Shown here piece after piece: positions 40,569 through 50,036 of a stretch of DNA of 64,000 nt (its first letter is position 1; each line of letters starts with the position of its first letter). Origin of the DNA: Comamonas sp. KCTC 72670. GTDB taxonomy: Bacteria > Myxococcota > Myxococcia > Myxococcales > Myxococcaceae. Below the pieces are notes generated by a model, which saw only the letters and a list, made by a program, of their open reading frames with translations, was not told the DNA's origin and searched no databases. The position numbers and the translations under genes are program-made. Location of the stretch: assembly GCA_014656495.1 (NCBI GenBank), contig BNCN01000008.1:124001-188000 (forward strand). The letters are read 5' to 3'.

Positions 40569-41024
40569 CTAGGCTCCAAGTGTCCTGCGCATGCTGCGGT
40601 GAGGGATGCCCACCTCGGTGTAGGGCTCGCCGACGATGGCGTAGCCCAGGCGCTCGTAGAAGGGGACGGCGGGGGCCCGCGCGTGCAGGTGGACGTGGTT
40701 GAAGCCTCGCTGCACCAGTTCCGCTTCCAGCGTACGCACCAGCCGGGCGCCCAGGCCCTGCCCCTGGAGGTGCGCGGCCACGGCCATCTGGAACAGCCGT
40801 CCTCCGTGCGCGTCCTCGGGATGGAAGAGCACGCACCCGAGCACGTGGCCGTCCTGATGCGCCACCAGGTGCAGACTGTCCGCCTCGAACGGGAAGGCCA
40901 CGTCGGAGCGGCTGTAGCCCAGCGGCTCGCGCAGCACGCGGAAGCGCAGCTCCAGCTCGCCTTCGTACAGCGCGTGCCCGGGCTGGATGAAGGTGAAGGC
41001 GACGTCGGCGTGGGACGTCGCCAT
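40569..41024 (-). CDS. GNAT-family N-acetyltransferase (151 aa)
   Basis: GNAT fold with the acetyl-CoA loop MAVAAHLQGQGLGARLVRTLE (Q/RxxGxG/A as QGQGLG) and the C-terminal VPFYERLGYAIVG. It most resembles the ElaA/YafP-like small-molecule or peptide group, but the substrate is unknown. Its ATG lies one base after the TGA of the TonB-receptor gene, so the two are translationally coupled or at least co-transcribed. Confidence 0.85.
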   Translation of the reverse strand: MATSHADVAFTFIQPGHALYEGELELRFRVLREPLGYSRSDVAFPFEADSLHLVAHQDGHVLGCVLFHPEDAHGGRLFQMAVAAHLQGQGLGARLVRTLEAELVQRGFNHVHLHARAPAVPFYERLGYAIVGEPYTEVGIPHRSMRRTLGA

Positions 41025-41025
41025 G

Positions 41026-43863
41026 TCAGAAGGTTCCCGTGAGCTGGAGGGTGAAGGTGCGGCCGTACTGCGGCACCGGCGCGATGGAGTTCTCGTCCGA
41101 CACCGGCAGCGAGTAGCGGGTGTCCAGCAGGTTGTGCACGCCCGCGAAGTAGCGGAGCGGGCCGTAGTCGCCCGACAGGCCGAAGCCCACCAGCAGGGCC
41201 TCGCCGCTCTCCGCGCCGCCGGGGCCGGTGGGCCGCGCGCTCTGGTAGATGGCCTGCGTGGCCACGCGCATGTCACCGACGCCAATGGGCATCATCATCC
41301 GGCCCGCGACCAGGTGCGCCGGTGACGCGGAGGCGACCTCCTCCGAGGCGTTGCGCAGCGTCACGTAGGAGTAGCTCACGTCCACCAGCAGCCAGCGCCC
41401 CGGCTGCCAGTGCACGCCGGCCTCGGCGCCCCAGGCCAGCGTGGTGCCGTCGGTGTTCATGAAGCGGAGGCACGGCGCGCTGCCGCAGTCCCCGGAGGTC
41501 GTCGGCTCGGCGCTGAGCTGCACCAGGCTGGCGATGCGGTTGTGGTAGCCGGCCACGGTGAGGCGCAGCTCGTCCGTCAGGTCGTGCGAGTGCTCCAGCT
41601 CGAAGGTGGTGATGGTCTCCGGCCGCAGGTTCACCGCCGCGCCCTGGGAGATGCCGTCCGCGTAGTAGAGCTCGTAGACGTTGGGCGCGCGGAAGGCGTT
41701 ACCGGCCACCAGCTTGGTGAGGCCCTGCTCGTAGGGGCGCGCGATGACGGCCAGACGCGGGGTGATGGGCGTGCTGTCCAGGTCCACGTACTTGTCCAGG
41801 CGCAGGCCGGCGGACACGCTGAGCCGCGGGTGGAGCTTCCACTCGTCGAGCACGTACGCGGACAACAAGGTGCGCGCCTGCGTCTCCAGGGGCTGGTCGC
41901 CGGCGTCCTGCCGCACGCGCAGCTGCGCCTGGCCTTCCACGCCGAGCGTGAAGACGTTGCCCTCGAACAGGCCGATGCGCGCGCGGGCCTCGGCGGTGAG
42001 CCAGTCCGCGGAGCCGCCCTCGGTGCGGGGGCCGCCGTCCTCCGCCGGATAGACGTAGGTGCCCTCGTAGCGGCTGAGGTCGAACGCGCCGCGCACCGAC
42101 AGGCCGAAGCGCTCGGTGAACTGGCGCTCGTAGCGGGCCTCGGCGAAGGCGCGCAGGTCCTTCACGATGTTGCCCTCGGTGCCAGGCACGGTGCCGTACG
42201 GCGCGGTGGGCAGCTCCTTGGTGCGCACGTTGAACTGGGCCTGGAGGGACAAATCGCCCATGCGGGCCCGGAGCGAGCCGCCCGCGGCACGTTCGGCGTC
42301 CAGGCCGGAGATGACGATGGGGCTGTCGATGCCCAGGCGCGTGGTGTCCGCGCCCGACGCGGTCATGGCCGAGGCGCTCACCAGCACGGAGCGGTTGCCG
42401 TCCTCCCACGACGCCGTCGCGTGTCCGCGGGTGGCGCCCAGCGCGCCCACCGCGCCCGTCACCTCGAGGTTCTTGTTGGAGCCCAGGGACTCGCGAGGCA
42501 CCACGTTGATGACGGCGAAGAAGGCGCCCGTACCGTAGAGGGCGCTGCCCGGGCCGCGGACGACCTCGATGCGCTCCACCTCCAGGATGTCCACGCTCAG
42601 GTCATGGGCGGCGAAGCCCTGGCCGGCCCAGACGTCGTTCATGGCGTGGCCATCCCAGAGGATGAGGATGCGCGTGTTCAGGTCGCCCGGCGGTGAGAAG
42701 CCCCGCACGCCCATGTACGTGTAGGTCCGGTCATCGGTGAGGTAGAAGCCGCGCACACCGGCCACGGCCTCGGCGACGGTGCGCCAGCCGAAGGCGCGCA
42801 GCTCCTCCTGGGTGAGCACGGTGGTGGAGGCGGGCGCCTCGTCGACGGCGACCAGGCTCTTGGAGGCGGCGCGCACGGGGGGCGGCGCGTAGCGCAGCTC
42901 GGCGTGGACCTTCGCTTCTTCGTCGGCCACCACCTTCACCGTCTGGCGGAGCGGGCGCACCTCGCGGCTCTCCACCTCCAGCGTGTGCTCGCCTTCGGGC
43001 AGGGTGACGACGGTGGGCGTGAAGCCCGCGGGCTTGCCGTCCACGCGCACCGTGGCGCCATCGCGGTTGGCCGTCACCACGAGCCGGCCGGTGGGCCGGT
43101 CCTGGGGGCGCAGGGCGACGCTGACGGGCACGTTGCCGTCGGCGGGGACGTCCACCACGTACTGGCCCGGGGCATAGCCGGGCGCGCGCACGTGCAACAC
43201 GCGCTGACCGGGCGGCAGCCGCACGCGGCCGGGCACGCGGGCCAGGACGGTGCCATTGGGGGCGTCGCGAATCTCGGCGCCCTCGGGCGTGCCCGTCACC
43301 TCCACGCCGCCGGTGATGAGCGCCAGGTCGAAGGTCTGGTCCGTCTCGCGGCCGCGCACCAGGGTGAGCGTGGCCTCCGTGGGGCGGTAGCCGTCCTTCT
43401 TCACCATGATTTTGTGCCGGCCGGGCGTCAGCGCGAGCGTCTGCGGAGAGCGGCCCCGGCTGCCCAGGTCCATGCGGTCCACGTAGACGTCCGCGCCCTT
43501 GGGGTTGGTGGTGACGCGCACCAGCGCGACCTTGGGGCGGAGCCGGTCCACCGAGCGCGACACCTCCGCGGCGTCCTCCTTGGGCAGGTCCTCGGAGAGG
43601 AGGTCGTTGTAGTAGCGGTACGCCTCGTTGAACTTGCCCAGCGCCTCGAAGCAGCGGGCGATGTTGAAGAGGACGTTGCGGTTGGGCACCAGCCGGTAGC
43701 TGGTGAAGTAGGAGCGCAGCGCTTCGGCGTACTGACCCTTGGAGTACGCATCGTTGCCGAGCTCGAACGCGATGTCCGCTTCATCCGCGTTGTTGTCCGC
43801 GAGCACGGGCGCGGACAGGAGGAACAGCGAGAGGACGAACGCGAAAGAACGGGAGGAACGCAT
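41026..43863 (-). CDS. TonB-dependent receptor with N-terminal TPR and PEGA domains (945 aa)
   Basis: Signal peptide (about 1-22), a TPR region (about 30-100; GNDAYSKGQYAEALRSYF), then several PEGA repeats (about 110-310; GADVYVDRMDLGSRGRSPQ, GATVRVDGKPAGFTP), then a plug domain (ASTTVLTQEELRAFGWRTV, VRGFSPPGDLNTRIL, IEVVRGPGSALYGTGAF) and an outer-membrane barrel ending in Phe (FTLQLTGTF). TPR and PEGA modules on the periplasmic side would contact cell-wall or complex partners, an arrangement typical of myxobacterial receptors. The start at 43863 gives the signal peptide; no strong ribosome site is visible. Substrate unknown. Confidence 0.85.
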   Translation of the reverse strand: MRSSRSFAFVLSLFLLSAPVLADNNADEADIAFELGNDAYSKGQYAEALRSYFTSYRLVPNRNVLFNIARCFEALGKFNEAYRYYNDLLSEDLPKEDAAEVSRSVDRLRPKVALVRVTTNPKGADVYVDRMDLGSRGRSPQTLALTPGRHKIMVKKDGYRPTEATLTLVRGRETDQTFDLALITGGVEVTGTPEGAEIRDAPNGTVLARVPGRVRLPPGQRVLHVRAPGYAPGQYVVDVPADGNVPVSVALRPQDRPTGRLVVTANRDGATVRVDGKPAGFTPTVVTLPEGEHTLEVESREVRPLRQTVKVVADEEAKVHAELRYAPPPVRAASKSLVAVDEAPASTTVLTQEELRAFGWRTVAEAVAGVRGFYLTDDRTYTYMGVRGFSPPGDLNTRILILWDGHAMNDVWAGQGFAAHDLSVDILEVERIEVVRGPGSALYGTGAFFAVINVVPRESLGSNKNLEVTGAVGALGATRGHATASWEDGNRSVLVSASAMTASGADTTRLGIDSPIVISGLDAERAAGGSLRARMGDLSLQAQFNVRTKELPTAPYGTVPGTEGNIVKDLRAFAEARYERQFTERFGLSVRGAFDLSRYEGTYVYPAEDGGPRTEGGSADWLTAEARARIGLFEGNVFTLGVEGQAQLRVRQDAGDQPLETQARTLLSAYVLDEWKLHPRLSVSAGLRLDKYVDLDSTPITPRLAVIARPYEQGLTKLVAGNAFRAPNVYELYYADGISQGAAVNLRPETITTFELEHSHDLTDELRLTVAGYHNRIASLVQLSAEPTTSGDCGSAPCLRFMNTDGTTLAWGAEAGVHWQPGRWLLVDVSYSYVTLRNASEEVASASPAHLVAGRMMMPIGVGDMRVATQAIYQSARPTGPGGAESGEALLVGFGLSGDYGPLRYFAGVHNLLDTRYSLPVSDENSIAPVPQYGRTFTLQLTGTF

Positions 43864-44047
43864 GGGACAGCAACCATTCTTCCCTCTCTGCGCAGAGAGG
43901 TCCATGGGTGCTTATCGGGTTGGACGCCCGGTGTAGGACCTCACAGGTAATGTCTTCCTGGACATGCAGCGAGGGGTGGGGTTCCACTCCGGGGAGGCGG
44001 GGGCAATGATGCAGGGGCTGGGAGTCGGAGAGGAGCGGAACACGGGC

Positions 44048-44626
44048 ATGGGGCAGGAGACGAAGCGTCCGGCGACCTATGAGGACCTGGTGGCGCTGCC
44101 CGAGCACTGGGTGGGGCAAATCATCGACGGGGAGCTCATCGCGCAGCCCCGTCCGGCCAGCCGGCATGCGCGGGCCACCTCCAGATTGGGAGGCGAGCTC
44201 TACAGCCCTTTCGAGAAAGGACGTGGAGGGCCGGGTGGTTGGTCCTTCCTGGACGAGCCGGAGCTTCACTTCGGCGCGGACGTCCTGGTGCCGGACCTGG
44301 CGGGTTGGCGGCGCGAGCGCATGCCGGAAGTCCCGGATACGCCTTTCTTCACGCTACCGCCGGACTGGGTCTGCGAGGTGCTCTCGCCTTCCACGGCCTC
44401 GTTGGACCGCTCACGCAAGAGACGCATCTATGCCCGGGAGGGCGTCGGGCACGTCTGGCTCGTGGACCCCCAGGCTCGGACGCTGGAGGTGTTCCGGCTG
44501 AGCGGTGGAAAGTGGGTCGAGCAGGGCACCTGGACGGGTGACGAGCGCGTCCGCGCGGAGCCCTTCGAGGCCCTGGAGCTGGAGCTCGGCGTGTTGTGGC
44601 TGCCTAAGGAGGCGAAGGCGCCCTGA
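44048..44626 (+). CDS. Uma2-family PD-(D/E)XK nuclease-fold protein (192 aa)
   Basis: A DUF820/Uma2 protein: PATYEDLVALPEHWVGQIIDGEL at the start, PRPASRHARATSRLGGELY, the core strand VLVPDLAGWRRERMP with Asp, then WVCEVLSPSTASLDRSRKRRIYARE (Glu and Lys of a restriction-endonuclease-like fold) and VGHVWLVDPQARTLEVFRL. The family is multicopy in myxobacteria and cyanobacteria and its function is unknown. The start at 44048 follows the common family length; ATG 44006 has a better ribosome site and is an alternative. Convergent with the helicase gene (stops 16 bases apart). Confidence 0.83.
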   Translation: MGQETKRPATYEDLVALPEHWVGQIIDGELIAQPRPASRHARATSRLGGELYSPFEKGRGGPGGWSFLDEPELHFGADVLVPDLAGWRRERMPEVPDTPFFTLPPDWVCEVLSPSTASLDRSRKRRIYAREGVGHVWLVDPQARTLEVFRLSGGKWVEQGTWTGDERVRAEPFEALELELGVLWLPKEAKAP

Positions 44627-44642
44627 TGGCGGCGCCCTTGCC

Positions 44643-47600
44643 TCAGTGCACGACGGTCCGGGAGGACATGGCCGTCCGGGGCGTGGCGGAGGGCTCGCGC
44701 ATCAGCTTCTCGCCCGAGGCCTGAAGCACCTGGGTGGTGGCGCCCTCGGGGTCGCGGAAGAAGTGGGGCGTCCACAGCCGCACGAGCTGCCAGCCCTGTC
44801 CCTCCAGCATGCCGGTGCGGAAGAGGTCCCACTCCACGCGGTCCGTGGCCTTGGGGTAGCGCGTGCCGTCGCACAGCACGCCGACGGTGACGTCTCCCGG
44901 CCGGTTGGGGTGGTGGAGCGCGATGTCCACGCAGAAGCCGTCGTTGCCCCAGTGGACGTCCGAGGACACGCGGTGCTGCGCGGCCAGGTGTCCGGCCAGG
45001 GCTTGCGCGAACACAGAGCCCGCATCCGTGGGGCGTGGGAACACCTCGGCCTTTTTCTCGGGGGCGGCCACCTGGAATGCGGTGTCGCCGGACTCGCGCT
45101 GGGCCTCCTGGGCGTAGGCCGCCTCCAGGGCTTCGGCGAAGCGGAGGTAGGCGAAGAGGAGCCAGCCGCCGTTGGGCTGCCGTCCTGCCTCCATGGGGGG
45201 CGCGGAGTGGTAGGCCTCGCGGGGAATGGAGGTGACGAGGTGAATCTGCTCGCGGGCGCGCGTCACCAGCACGTTGAGACGGCGGCCTCCGCCCGCGCTG
45301 CCCAGGGGGCCGAAGCGCCGGTAGAAGCGGCCCTGCCGGTCCGGGCCGTAGGTGGTGCTGATGATGAGGTGGTCGCGCTCGTCGCCCTGGACGTTCTCCA
45401 GGTTCTTGACGAAGAGCCCCTCGAACGAGCCCGAGCCCCGGCGCACGCGCGCCTCCGCCAGCCGGCTCGCGAAGGCGGCGTCGCTCGCGGCCATGGTGTC
45501 GAGCACGTCGTTGATGGCGTCGCGCTGGGTGAGGTTGAAGCACGCGATGCCAATGGACGGAGGCTCGGGCCGGGAGAGCAGCTCCTTCACCAGTGTTCCC
45601 ACGGCGCGGGCTTCGATGACGTTCGAGCGCTTGTCGTAGACGCCTCCCACGGGCAGCAGCCGCAGCGGTGCGTGGGCCACGCGGTGGGACGGATGCGCGG
45701 GAATGGCCTGGAGCCGCTTGTCGTAGAAGTGGTCGTTGCTGAAGGCGATGAGGTCCGCGTTCTGCGAGCGGTAGTGCACGTCGAGGTAGCACTGGTCGAT
45801 GTCGAGGTTGAGCGCCGCGGACAGCAAATCTTCCACCTCGGACTGCTGCTCCTCGAAGAGGCCCTGCTCGGTCTCCGCCTCCTGCTCCGCGTTCTGCACC
45901 ACGGCGGACTCGAAGAAGCGCGTGGGCGGCAACTGCTTCGGGTCTCCGGCGATGACGACGCGATGGGCGCGGGTGAGCACGGGCAGCGCCTCTTCCAGCC
46001 GGCACTGCGAGGACTCGTCGAAGATGACGACGTCGAAGATGGGGCGGCGGGGGAAGATTTGGGCCACCGTCTGCGGACTGGCCATCCACACGGGGCGGAC
46101 GTCGAAGAGCGGGTCGCCTCCCTCGATGCCCTGCCCGGTGGCGATGACCTGCCGCACGCGCATGGCGCGCTCGCCCCGGAGCATCAATCGTCGGCGGAGC
46201 TCCGCCCCCTGGCCGTTGAGTCGGCCGCCCGTGCCCGCGAGCAGCCGGTCGCGCTGGCGCTGCGTCCATTGGTGGACCAGGGCATCGCGCACGAGCCCAC
46301 GCTTCTTTTCCTCCAACACGCGGTAGTGCGAATGCGCGGCGCGCACGCGCTCGGCGTCGATGTGTTGCAGCGCCGGGTCCTCGCGCAGCCGTGCGGAGGC
46401 CTCCGCCGCCAGCGTGGCCTTCAGCACCGCGCGCCAGCCGGCATCGGCCTCGGCGCCATCCCGGGCCAGCCGCTCCACGGCGGACTCCAGCGCCGGAGGC
46501 ATCCCCGCCAGCACGGAGCGCATGCGCAGCAGGCCCTCCACGGTGGAGAGTCGTGACAGCATCGCGGAGGTGGCGGAGGCCAGCCGTTCGCCCGCGCGAA
46601 GTCCGCGCGAGTGCGCGTCGAGCCACGCGGGCGAGAAGAGCCCCGCTTCGGTGAGCCGCGCCTCCAGTCGCGCGATGGCGTCGCCCCGGGTGGCGGACTG
46701 GCGGAGTCCCGCGAGCATCGCCGCACGGGCACCCGTGTCGGCCTTCAGTGCGCCGCGAACCGCTTCCCGGCACGACGCGAGCAACGGCGTGCGCTCCAGC
46801 TCACCCAGCAGTTCGAACAGCGCGGCGTGGGTGCGAAGCGTCTGGGACAGCGCTTCGTCATTGAGCGCGCCGCTCGCGCCGGGAGCCAGCGTGGCGCGGT
46901 GGTACTCGTTGAGCAGGGCGCGCGCCCGGGCGCCGGTGAAGAAGCGGGTGACGCGCTCGGCGGCGAGGACGCTCAGCGTCAGGCCGAACTGCTGGAGCAC
47001 GCGGCGGGCTCCGGCCTTCCGGGCGAAGTAGAAGAACGCGTACCACTTGCGCGCGATGTCCAGGTACGAGCCCAGCGCCGCCAGCGCGGTGGACAGCACA
47101 CCCAGGGCCTGGGGCTGCTCGCGGTGCACCAGGGAAAGCTCCGCGTCCAGCGGTCCCTCCGCGAGCACCTTGCGGTGGGCCTCGAGTCCTTCGAGCTGCG
47201 TCTTCGCGGCCTGGACCGCGTCAGGCGTCGCCGCGCCCCATCGCGCGAGCATCTCCGGGCTGGCGGTCTCCAGCAGTGGGGCCAGCTTCTCGGCGAACGC
47301 CGCTCGCGCCGCGCCCTCCGCCCGAGGGTCCGCGCCAAACACGGGCACGTCTGGAGACGCGAGCGCATCGGCGTCGCGGGCCGCGCTGTCCACGGCGGTC
47401 ATCCGCTCGCGGTACGTGGCCAGTGGCGTGGCGAGATAGGTGGCGAGGTCCGTGCCCAGCGCCTCGCGCCAGGGGTTCTCGGGGTAGCCTTCCTTGCCGC
47501 CGCGCTCCAAGACTTCGCGCACCTCGCGTTCACGTGGCGTCACGTCGCCCAGCCGTGCGTCGGCGAGGCTCGCCACGGCGGGCGTGAGGGTGGAGGGGGC

Positions 47601-49265
47601 CTCGACGGAGAACCACTGGCCCACCAACTCGTGGAAGGAGGGCGCGGTGCCTCCGGCGGGACGCTCGGAGAGGGCGCGGTCGGCGTTGGTCAGCTCGTCA
47701 TGGAGGGACTGGAGCTCCGCGTCGACTCGCCCCAGCTCCCGGGCCACGGCCGCGTCGGTCCGGGCGTCGGGAAGGGTGTCGAGCTGCTCGCGAATCCCCA
47801 TATAGAGGTCTCGCTGATCTCGCTGCGCGTCGTGGACGACGGCGCACAGGTGGCCCAGGCCGAGGTGGTCCAGCCGATGCTTCACCACGTCCAGCGCGGT
47901 GCGCTTGTCACAGACGAGCAGCACCCGTTCACCGCGCGCCAGGTGGTCACCGATGGCGTTGGCGATGGTCTGCGATTTACCCGTGCCCGGAGGCCCGTGG
48001 ATGACGAGCCCCCGGCTGCTGCGCGCGAGCCGCACCGCGCGCGCCTGGCAGGGGTCCGCGAGGGTGACGAGCCGCTCCTCGCCCGCGCGCTTGTGGCCCT
48101 CCAGGTTGGGCTCACCGCCGCCATGGCCCGTGGCTTCACCCAGGGACACGTCCACGCGCAGGAAGCTCTCCAGGGGGCCGGAGACGGGCTCGCCGTCCAG
48201 CAGCGCGCGCATGTCGTCCACGAGGCTCTGGTTGGACAGCGGATACAGGCCGAGCACGGCGCTGGGGAGGATGGCGGCCTGGGGCTGGGCGTCGTCGTTG
48301 CGAGGAATGGGCGCCAGCGGCGTCTCCTGGGTGAACGCCGCCGGAGCGGGCAACTCCAGGGCCTTGCACACGGCGGCGACCAGCTCGTTCAGCTCGCGCC
48401 AGGGCTCCTCGCCCGTTTCGTCCGCGAAGAGGTCGCCGAGCCGTTGTCCCGTCTGTTGTTCCAGCCAGGCGAGCAGCGCGGTGTTGGGCGTCACGCGGTC
48501 CACGCCTGCCTCCGCGCCCTCGAGCTCCACGGAGGGGACGCGGCCCTTCTTGAGGGTGAGGCGCACGGGGACGAAGGCGATGGGGGCCAGGATTCGCCGC
48601 GTGCCGAAGCCGCGCTTGTCCTTGGCGCCCGGCGGTAGGTGCAGCAGGGGGAAGCCCACGTGCAGCACGTGGGCGCCGGTGTCCTGCTCGAAGGTGCGGG
48701 CGTCCTCGACGATGGTGGCCAGCTTGCGCAGCAGGGCCTGCTGTTCCTCTTCTTCGCGAGAGCGTGCGCCCACGTCCTCGGACAGCGCGGGCTCCGTGGC
48801 GGTCATGGCGAACGATGCGCCGCTTTCGTCGAGTGCTGCGCTGTCAGTCGGCAGTGAGTCGCTGTCCTCCGACGAGGATGTGCTGTCCTCCTGGCGTGCT
48901 GCGCTGTCCGTCCGGAGCGAAGCGCCATCCGCCTGAAGCGAGAATCCATCCTCCAGGCGTGATGCGTCATCGGTCTGGGGCTCGGCCTCGCCACGCTTCA
49001 CGCGGGCCTGGGCTGGCGCCTTCCGTGCGCGAGCCACGGGGACGGGGGCGGGCGGCTTCACGCCGAGCCGGGCCTGGGCCTTCTCACCCAGCAGGGCAGC
49101 GAGCACCGCGTGGGGCGGCGTCCCATCCAAGCGGCTCAGCGTGGCGAGGTCCACCCGCTGTCGGCTGTTGTGCGGCCGGCTATTGAGGCTGGGGCCGGAC
49201 GCGAGCGCGGCGTAAAGCCGCTCGAGCATCTTCTCCAGGACGCGGTTGCGGGGCTCGGACGACAA
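44643..49265 (-). CDS. Large SF1 helicase (UPF1/DUF4011-like) with C-terminal Vsr/REase-like domain (1540 aa)
   Basis: I begin at TTG 49265, which has AGAGG 7 bases upstream and yields a conserved-looking start (SSEPRNRVLEKMLERLYAAL); longer readings overlap the HIT gene. Residues about 95-165 are a Ser/Asp-rich disordered segment. A DUF4011-type region (VGFPLLHLPPG, FVPVRLTLKKG) precedes the helicase: Walker A VIHGPPGTGKSQT (about 425), Walker B VVIFDESSQ (about 1080), GDPKQLPPT, the motif VHYRSQNADLIAFSN and motif VQGDERDHLIISTTYG. The last 120 residues (GFCVDIALHHP, VLCDGTRYP, WQLVRLWTPHFF) match the endonuclease-like module ending this family. Relatives occur in anti-phage islands; housekeeping roles are also possible. 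Confidence 0.82.
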   Translation of the reverse strand: MSSEPRNRVLEKMLERLYAALASGPSLNSRPHNSRQRVDLATLSRLDGTPPHAVLAALLGEKAQARLGVKPPAPVPVARARKAPAQARVKRGEAEPQTDDASRLEDGFSLQADGASLRTDSAARQEDSTSSSEDSDSLPTDSAALDESGASFAMTATEPALSEDVGARSREEEEQQALLRKLATIVEDARTFEQDTGAHVLHVGFPLLHLPPGAKDKRGFGTRRILAPIAFVPVRLTLKKGRVPSVELEGAEAGVDRVTPNTALLAWLEQQTGQRLGDLFADETGEEPWRELNELVAAVCKALELPAPAAFTQETPLAPIPRNDDAQPQAAILPSAVLGLYPLSNQSLVDDMRALLDGEPVSGPLESFLRVDVSLGEATGHGGGEPNLEGHKRAGEERLVTLADPCQARAVRLARSSRGLVIHGPPGTGKSQTIANAIGDHLARGERVLLVCDKRTALDVVKHRLDHLGLGHLCAVVHDAQRDQRDLYMGIREQLDTLPDARTDAAVARELGRVDAELQSLHDELTNADRALSERPAGGTAPSFHELVGQWFSVEAPSTLTPAVASLADARLGDVTPREREVREVLERGGKEGYPENPWREALGTDLATYLATPLATYRERMTAVDSAARDADALASPDVPVFGADPRAEGAARAAFAEKLAPLLETASPEMLARWGAATPDAVQAAKTQLEGLEAHRKVLAEGPLDAELSLVHREQPQALGVLSTALAALGSYLDIARKWYAFFYFARKAGARRVLQQFGLTLSVLAAERVTRFFTGARARALLNEYHRATLAPGASGALNDEALSQTLRTHAALFELLGELERTPLLASCREAVRGALKADTGARAAMLAGLRQSATRGDAIARLEARLTEAGLFSPAWLDAHSRGLRAGERLASATSAMLSRLSTVEGLLRMRSVLAGMPPALESAVERLARDGAEADAGWRAVLKATLAAEASARLREDPALQHIDAERVRAAHSHYRVLEEKKRGLVRDALVHQWTQRQRDRLLAGTGGRLNGQGAELRRRLMLRGERAMRVRQVIATGQGIEGGDPLFDVRPVWMASPQTVAQIFPRRPIFDVVIFDESSQCRLEEALPVLTRAHRVVIAGDPKQLPPTRFFESAVVQNAEQEAETEQGLFEEQQSEVEDLLSAALNLDIDQCYLDVHYRSQNADLIAFSNDHFYDKRLQAIPAHPSHRVAHAPLRLLPVGGVYDKRSNVIEARAVGTLVKELLSRPEPPSIGIACFNLTQRDAINDVLDTMAASDAAFASRLAEARVRRGSGSFEGLFVKNLENVQGDERDHLIISTTYGPDRQGRFYRRFGPLGSAGGGRRLNVLVTRAREQIHLVTSIPREAYHSAPPMEAGRQPNGGWLLFAYLRFAEALEAAYAQEAQRESGDTAFQVAAPEKKAEVFPRPTDAGSVFAQALAGHLAAQHRVSSDVHWGNDGFCVDIALHHPNRPGDVTVGVLCDGTRYPKATDRVEWDLFRTGMLEGQGWQLVRLWTPHFFRDPEGATTQVLQASGEKLMREPSATPRTAMSSRTVVH
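48815..48980 (-). repeat. Degenerate Ser/Asp-rich coding repeat in the helicase gene
   Basis: The segment encodes roughly ten-residue units of the type (S/A)xR(x)(E/T)DS, for example SLRTDSAARQEDS and SLPTDSAALDES. DNA units share CTGTC(C/G) blocks. It is an acidic, probably disordered linker between the N-terminal region and the helicase core. Confidence 0.5.
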
Positions 49266-49326
49266 GTCGGCACCTCTCGACGGGAGGAAGGCCGTTGTCT
49301 CTATCACGTAGGGCCCGTGCCGGGCT

Positions 49327-49779
49327 TCAGCCGGACAGCGCGGCGGCGAGCGCCTGGGCGGCGGTCTCCAGCTCTCCCGCGGGGAGATGATCCTCCGAGG
49401 GTGCGTCGAAGACGGCACGGCCCCAGAGCCGCTGAGGCGTCCGTGGGTAGCGGGGCACCAGGTGCAGGTGGAAGTGGCGCAGCACGTCACCGATGGCGAA
49501 GGCGTAGGCGTGCTCGGCGCCCAGGATCTCGCGCTGCGCACGCATGATCCGGGCGGTGAAGGGCCCCAGCTCACGCGCCGCGTCCGGGTCGAGGTCGTAC
49601 CAGCCGCGCACATGCTGTTCGCTGGAGATGACGACCCAGCCGGGGACGGGGCTGGGCCCGGCCACGCCATGCAACACCAGCCCGGGCGCGCGAGCGATGA
49701 CGCCGCCTACGGGCCGAGTCGAGCCGCGCACGATGGCGCAGCCGAGACATGGGTCGTTCACATCCAAGACATCCGGCAT
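49327..49779 (-). CDS. HIT-family hydrolase (150 aa)
   Basis: A histidine-triad protein: the motif HFHLHLVPRYP (HxHxH) sits at about residue 100, preceded by a CxxC-type start (PCLGCAIV) that can bind zinc as in Fhit/HINT relatives. These enzymes hydrolyse nucleoside phosphoramidates or dinucleotides such as ApppA or adenylylated compounds. It lies 61 bases upstream of the helicase start on the same strand and may be in its transcript. The ATG at 49779 has no clear ribosome site. Confidence 0.85.
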   Translation of the reverse strand: MPDVLDVNDPCLGCAIVRGSTRPVGGVIARAPGLVLHGVAGPSPVPGWVVISSEQHVRGWYDLDPDAARELGPFTARIMRAQREILGAEHAYAFAIGDVLRHFHLHLVPRYPRTPQRLWGRAVFDAPSEDHLPAGELETAAQALAAALSG

Positions 49780-50036
49780 GGGCGCACGCTAGCAGCCCAC
49801 CTGCCGCGTGGGAGCCGCGCCGAGTTGGGTCGACGAGGACCCATGTCCATAGGGGCGTGCGGGGTTGTCGGAGTGATCCGTGACACGTCCCGCCAAGCAG
49901 TCTCAGAGGGTGAGAACGGGCAGCGAATCAAGGGTGGCCTTCTTGACGGCACGGGCATGTGTCGGAGAGTGTCCGGCTGGCGCCTCGGAGTGTTGAGGCG
50001 GCGATACTTGGGGACTTTCCTTTCAAGGTGGGGATG

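Noticed and set aside
44505..46556. 683-residue plus-strand ORF opposite the helicase
   Set aside because: The minus strand carries the full helicase motif series; this frame has none.
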